DNA of 41,930 bases, from the NCBI GenBank assembly GCA_026399575.1, contig JAPLQS010000008.1, positions 1-41,930 of the forward strand. The letters run 5' to 3'. The notes below the pieces were generated by a model. The model had not been told where the DNA came from, made no database searches, and saw nothing but the letters and a program-made list of their open reading frames with translations. A program made the translations under genes and the position numbers. Every line of letters begins with the position of its first letter. Position 1 is the first letter of the stretch. Positions 38,827 to 41,930 of the stretch are shown here, one piece after another. Source of the stretch: Nitrosospira sp. Lineage in GTDB: Bacteria > Pseudomonadota > Gammaproteobacteria > Burkholderiales > Nitrosomonadaceae.

Positions 38827-39992
38827 ATGTTCGAAATCATGGATACACAAACACAGGAAGCGGTCATAAAAGTTATCGGTGTCGGTGGTTGCGGTGGTAA
38901 TGCGGTGGATCACATGTCCAGAACGGCGTGCAGGGTGTGGAGTTCATTTGTGCCAATACCGACGCGCAGGCGTTGAAGCGTAATCAGGCGCGCACTTTGT
39001 TGCAACTGGGATCGACCATCACCAAGGGATTGGGTGCGGGGGCCAACCCGGAAATCGGGCGTGAAGCGGCTCTGGAGGATCGCGATCGTATCGCCGAGTT
39101 GATCGAAGGTGCGGACATGCTGTTTGTCACTGCCGGAATGGGCGGCGGTACCGGTACCGGTGCTGCGCCAGTGGTGGCACAGGTGGCGAAAGAGATGGGC
39201 ATCCTCACCGTGGCGGTAGTGACCAAGCCATTTGCATTTGAGGGCAAACGCCTGAAAGCGGCGCAGGCTGGAATGGAGGCGCTGTCGCAGCATGTTGATT
39301 CGCTGATCGTGATTCCCAACGACAAGCTGATGGTGGTGTTGGGGGAGGATGTCAGCATGCTGGATGCGTTCAAGGCCGCCAATAATGTGCTATATGGCGC
39401 AGTTGCCGGAATTGCGGAGGTCATCAACTGTCCGGGTCTGGTCAATGTAGACTTTGCCGATGTGAAAACAGTGATGTCGGAAATGGGGGTGGCGATGATG
39501 GGTTCCGCATTCGCCTCGGGCATAGACCGCGCACGCGTGGCAGCAGAGCAGGCAGTATCAAGTCCTCTGCTGGAAGACTTGAATCTCTCCGGGGCACGCG
39601 GGGTGCTGGTCAATATTACGGCCAGTTCGGGAATGAAGATGCGGGAAGTTCATGAAGTGATGAGTACCATCAAGGACTTTACCGCTGAAGATGCGACGGT
39701 AATTGTCGGTACTGTGATCGACGAAAGCATGGGGGATAACCTGAGGGTCACCATGGTGGCAACTGGGCTGGGTGGAGCGGTCGGCCGTACCCAACCCAAA
39801 CCGTTGAGCATTATTCACACCCGTACCGGAACCGACGATGCAGTATTGGTAGATGCAGCGAGCTGGAAGGAGTTGGAGATTCCCGCCGCGATCCGCACCA
39901 ACAGAAGGCACGATGCAACCGTGGAGGCGATGAAGCAATCCGGAGTGGATGTGCTGGACATCCCGGCGTTCCTGCGGAAGCAGGCTGATTGA
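38827..39992 (+). CDS. ftsZ: Cell division GTPase FtsZ, interrupted by a one-base frameshift
   Basis: FtsZ is the tubulin-like GTPase that forms the division ring. The N-terminus MFEIMDTQTQEAVIKVIGVG reads from ATG 38827, behind a strong AAAGGAGAA site. In that frame, after GGCGGNAVDHM (codons 20-30), the reading becomes nonsense and stops at 38974-38976, giving 49 residues. One base is missing at about 38916/38917: adding one (ATG-A-TC) restores HMIQNGVQGVEFICANTDAQ and a 388-aa protein. The rest is intact, with the signature MGGGTGTGAAP and the C-terminal peptide DIPAFLRKQAD. A start at the later GTG 38928 would lack the first GTP-binding loop. A sequencing or assembly error is the likeliest cause. 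Confidence 0.92.
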
Positions 39993-40164
39993 TGGGGACT
40001 CCTTAAGGACCAAACACCAGAGCATGCCGATGCCTTGATCCCGCCGCATTTCCGGAATGCGCAGCCAGCCGTGCCGCTCGGCATCACGCGACGAATGTCG
40101 GGAACGCACATGGGGCGACGCGAGTTTTGCCGCCTGCGCCACTGGTTAAGGACACTCACGCGTT
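39993..40164. repeat. Intergenic block flanked by 8-bp direct repeat, with nested palindromes
   Basis: Between the convergent ftsZ and dciA-like genes, TTAAGGAC occurs at 40003-40010 and again at 40146-40153. The direct repeat encloses 135 bp. Inside is a tight hairpin CGCATT-TCCGG-AATGCG (40045-40061) and smaller complementary words (ATGCCG/CGGCAT). CCTTAAGG at 40001-40008 is itself a palindrome. The pattern fits a small inserted element with an 8-bp target duplication. The inner ends are not convincing inverted repeats, so this remains tentative. lpxC, expected in this place, is not present. Confidence 0.4.
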
Positions 40165-40629
40165 CTAGCGCTGCGGCACCATCTGTTTGGCTTGCCTTTT
40201 CAGCAGTGATTCGATTGCGCTTTTTAATGGTGATGCCGGCAATTCTGCAGCCAATTGACTCAGGTTTTCCATGCCGACCGGGCCGATATTCAGGTTTTTA
40301 TCGACCTTGTTATCCACTTTAAAAGTATGGTTATGTGCTTGCACAGCAACCCGAATTGCAGTAACCTCGTAGCCCTTCTTGTTGAATTTTAATAATAACG
40401 ACGGTGCAATCTGTTTCAGTTTTGCCGCAATCGCGCCGCTAGTTGCGTATAGAGTCAAGCTTCCTTCGGAAAACCAGCCCACAGTGCAGCATCCTGCCAA
40501 TTGCGATGGGGCGATTTCCACGAATGCTCGCTGCATCAGGGTCAACTGGTTCGCTTGGGCGAACAGTCCTTGCTGATCTGCCGCTGTGCCAAGGGTGGTG
40601 AGGTAAAAATTGATCTTGCGTACAGTCAT
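40165..40629 (-). CDS. DciA-like (DUF721) protein, possible replicative helicase loader
   Basis: The 154-aa protein fits the DUF721 family, which includes DciA, a loader or operator of the DnaB helicase in bacteria without DnaC. It shows the DUF721 core: CTVGWFSEGSLTLYATSGAIAAKLKQIAPSLLLKF, given here as positions about 47-82, and a variable C-terminal tail. The identification rests on that core, the size and the place between the division genes and the M23-secA pair, where DUF721 proteins commonly sit in betaproteobacteria. No good ribosome-binding site was seen. It is divergent from the peptidase gene, with 26 bp between starts. Confidence 0.72.
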   Translation of the reverse strand: MTVRKINFYLTTLGTAADQQGLFAQANQLTLMQRAFVEIAPSQLAGCCTVGWFSEGSLTLYATSGAIAAKLKQIAPSLLLKFNKKGYEVTAIRVAVQAHNHTFKVDNKVDKNLNIGPVGMENLSQLAAELPASPLKSAIESLLKRQAKQMVPQR

Positions 40630-40655
40630 GGTTGAACGAAAATTTAGGGAATAAG

Positions 40656-41579
40656 ATGAATGTTATTCTAGTTTCCAGTAACTTGGTAAAAGCAAGAACC
40701 CTGACCCTGACCCTGACCGGCGTGCATCTGGCATTGCTGGCAGGGGCATTATTTCTGGTTATCGTAGTGCTGGCGCTGGGGTTGAATTATCTTTCATTGC
40801 GCTATGCAGACAAGATAGATAGCCCCTCCCTTCGGTCCCTGGTATTGAGTGTACAGCAGGAAGAGCGCCAGAAAAACCAATCGTACCTGCGCGATAGCCT
40901 GAATGCCATGGCGGTCAGAATGGGACAAATGCAGGCGCAACTGTTGCGGCTCGATAGCTTGGGTGAGCGTCTGGCTGAACTGTCCGGTATCAAGCCCCAG
41001 GAATTTTTATTCAATCAAACTCTGGGACAGGGGGGCGCGCTTTCCACTATGCCGGCACAGGATATTTCATTTGATGAATTCAACAGCAAAATGAATGAGC
41101 TGTCGCTTACATTGAATGATCGCACCGATAAACTGGGCGCGCTTGACACCTTTCTGCTGCAAGACAGACTCAAGAAAAAAACACTACCAACCCTCGCGCC
41201 TGTAGAAGCTAGATGGTTTACTTCCAGTTTTGGCTTGCGCATCGACCCTTTCACAGGAAAAAGCGCTTCTCATGAAGGAGTCGATTTTATTGCTGAGATC
41301 GGCACGCCCATCATGGCTGCGGCAGGCGGCGTGGTAGTCTACTCTGACTATCACCCCGAATATGGTAACATGATCGATATTGACCACGGCAATGACCTCG
41401 TCAGCCGCTATGCCCATGCCGCCAAGCGCTTGGTCAAACCAGGGCAAGTGGTATTACGGGGACAGAAGATCGCAGAAGTGGGGAGTACCGGCCGCTCTAC
41501 CGGGCCACACCTTCATTTTGAAGTCAGACACAGAGGCTTGCCGCAGAATCCAACGCGATTCTTGAAAGCGCCCGGCTGA
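40656..41579 (+). CDS. M23 family metallopeptidase, membrane-anchored
   Basis: A 307-aa LytM/M23 protein predicted to cut peptidoglycan peptides or to activate amidases in the periplasm. It has an N-terminal membrane helix (about residues 22-48), a coiled-coil stretch (about 65-115) and a C-terminal M23 domain. There the zinc ligands are visible: H and D in SHEGVDFIA, and the HLHFEV motif. So it is probably an active enzyme rather than an EnvC-like degenerate one. The ATG at 40656 has AGGGA upstream; a TTG 24 bp earlier is less likely. A hexamer ACCCTG is repeated three times at 40698-40715, encoding TLTLTL. Located just upstream of secA. Confidence 0.92.
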   Translation: MNVILVSSNLVKARTLTLTLTGVHLALLAGALFLVIVVLALGLNYLSLRYADKIDSPSLRSLVLSVQQEERQKNQSYLRDSLNAMAVRMGQMQAQLLRLDSLGERLAELSGIKPQEFLFNQTLGQGGALSTMPAQDISFDEFNSKMNELSLTLNDRTDKLGALDTFLLQDRLKKKTLPTLAPVEARWFTSSFGLRIDPFTGKSASHEGVDFIAEIGTPIMAAAGGVVVYSDYHPEYGNMIDIDHGNDLVSRYAHAAKRLVKPGQVVLRGQKIAEVGSTGRSTGPHLHFEVRHRGLPQNPTRFLKAPG

Positions 41580-41601
41580 GTCGGATTGATGATCTGCTGT
41601 G

Positions 41602-41635
41602 GGGGTGAGGCCGAAAACCTCACCCCTTTGTTTTT
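41602..41635 (+). terminator. Rho-independent terminator after the M23 peptidase gene
   Basis: A perfect 9-bp stem GGGGTGAGG (41602-41610) and CCTCACCCC (41618-41626) around a 7-base loop is followed by TTTGTTTTT. It lies 22 bp after the peptidase stop and separates it from secA. It is the clearest intrinsic terminator in the window. Confidence 0.92.
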
Positions 41636-41670
41636 GGACGACTGTTTAAACAGAATTATTTCGAGATTTT

Positions 41671-41930
41671 ATGCTTAACAATCTGCTCAAGAAAGTCTTC
41701 GGCAGCCGTAATGATCGGCTGGTCAAACAATATTTTCAGACGGTAGGTGTGGTCAACTCGCTGGAGCCTGCGCTGGCGTCATTGACTGACGCCGAGTTGC
41801 GCGCCAAAACCGATGAGTTCAAACAGCGCATTGCAAATGGAGAGACCCTGGATGCATTGCTGCCAGAGGCGTTTGCAGTAGTGCGTGAAGCTAGCAAACG
41901 GGTGCTGGGAATGCGCCATTTCGGTGTGCA
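41671..41930 (+). CDS. secA: Preprotein translocase ATPase SecA, 5' part only
   Basis: SecA drives protein export through SecYEG. The first 86 codons are present and run off the right edge. They read [21 protein letters not shown], then [21 protein letters not shown] and [21 protein letters not shown], all characteristic of the SecA N-terminus. The Walker A motif lies just beyond the window. It begins 36 bp after the terminator of the peptidase gene, so it must have its own promoter. Confidence 0.97.
   Translation, partial: MLNNLLKKVFGSRNDRLVKQYFQTVGVVNSLEPALASLTDAELRAKTDEFKQRIANGETLDALLPEAFAVVREASKRVLGMRHFGV

Noticed and set aside
38905-38930. Programmed ribosomal frameshift in ftsZ
   Set aside because: A -1 shift at ATG would restore the frame, but there is no slippery heptamer, and no such recoding is known for ftsZ. 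A missing base in the sequence is simpler.
40698-40715. Phase-variable repeat in the M23 peptidase gene
   Set aside because: ACCCTG is repeated three times only, and a six-base unit cannot change the frame; it just adds Thr-Leu pairs in the membrane segment.

Overview
The window is a stretch of core bacterial chromosome of about 42 kb, with genes packed on both strands and mostly 50-60 % GC. Three things point to a betaproteobacterium living as a chemolithoautotroph, most likely of the Nitrosomonadales (Gallionellaceae/Nitrosomonadaceae-like): a class-I phosphoribulokinase (Calvin cycle), the gene order polA - DUF2782 - thrB, and a complete dcw cluster followed by dciA-like, M23 peptidase and secA genes. 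The taxonomic call is inference from gene content; there is no 16S gene here. No tRNA, rRNA, CRISPR array, prophage or complete insertion sequence was seen.

Layout. 1-4097 (minus): trmD (cut by the left edge), rimM and rpsP, with polA upstream of them. 4121-6277 (plus): a LOG-family nucleotide hydrolase, a small DUF2782 exported protein and homoserine kinase thrB. 6278-6550: a 273-bp non-coding element bounded by perfect 19-bp inverted repeats. 6615-10598: a membrane protein gene (plus), then uvrD and phosphoribulokinase (minus). 10924-19164 (plus): leuS-lptE-holA, proA, lpdA with a fused lipoyl domain, and a GDT1-type cation transporter. 19172-21152: a MidA-like methyltransferase (minus) divergent from a pteridine reductase (plus). 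21282-21594: RNase P RNA. 21867-39992 (plus): the dcw cluster mraZ-rsmH-ftsL-ftsI-murE-murF-mraY-murD-ftsW-murG-murC-murB-ddl-ftsQ-ftsA-ftsZ, with many stop/start overlaps, behind one promoter that carries three MraZ boxes. 40165-41930: a dciA-like gene (minus), an M23 peptidase with a clear terminator, and the start of secA.

How the genes work together. The dcw block makes the UDP-MurNAc-pentapeptide (murB, murC, murD, murE, murF, ddl), moves it onto lipid (mraY, murG), polymerises it at the septum (ftsW, ftsI) and builds the divisome (ftsL, ftsQ, ftsA, ftsZ). The flanking genes are housekeeping genes for translation, replication and repair, amino-acid synthesis and LPS export.

I see no new multi-gene system. 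The points most worth checking are these: (1) ftsZ, an essential gene, has a one-base deletion near codon 30 in this sequence; (2) lpxC, normally next to ftsZ in this lineage, is absent and the gap holds a block flanked by an 8-bp direct repeat; (3) the 273-bp inverted-repeat element after thrB; (4) two low-GC segments with extra residues inside leuS; (5) short G-rich or CAGAA-type repeats read in frame inside murE, murF and uvrD.
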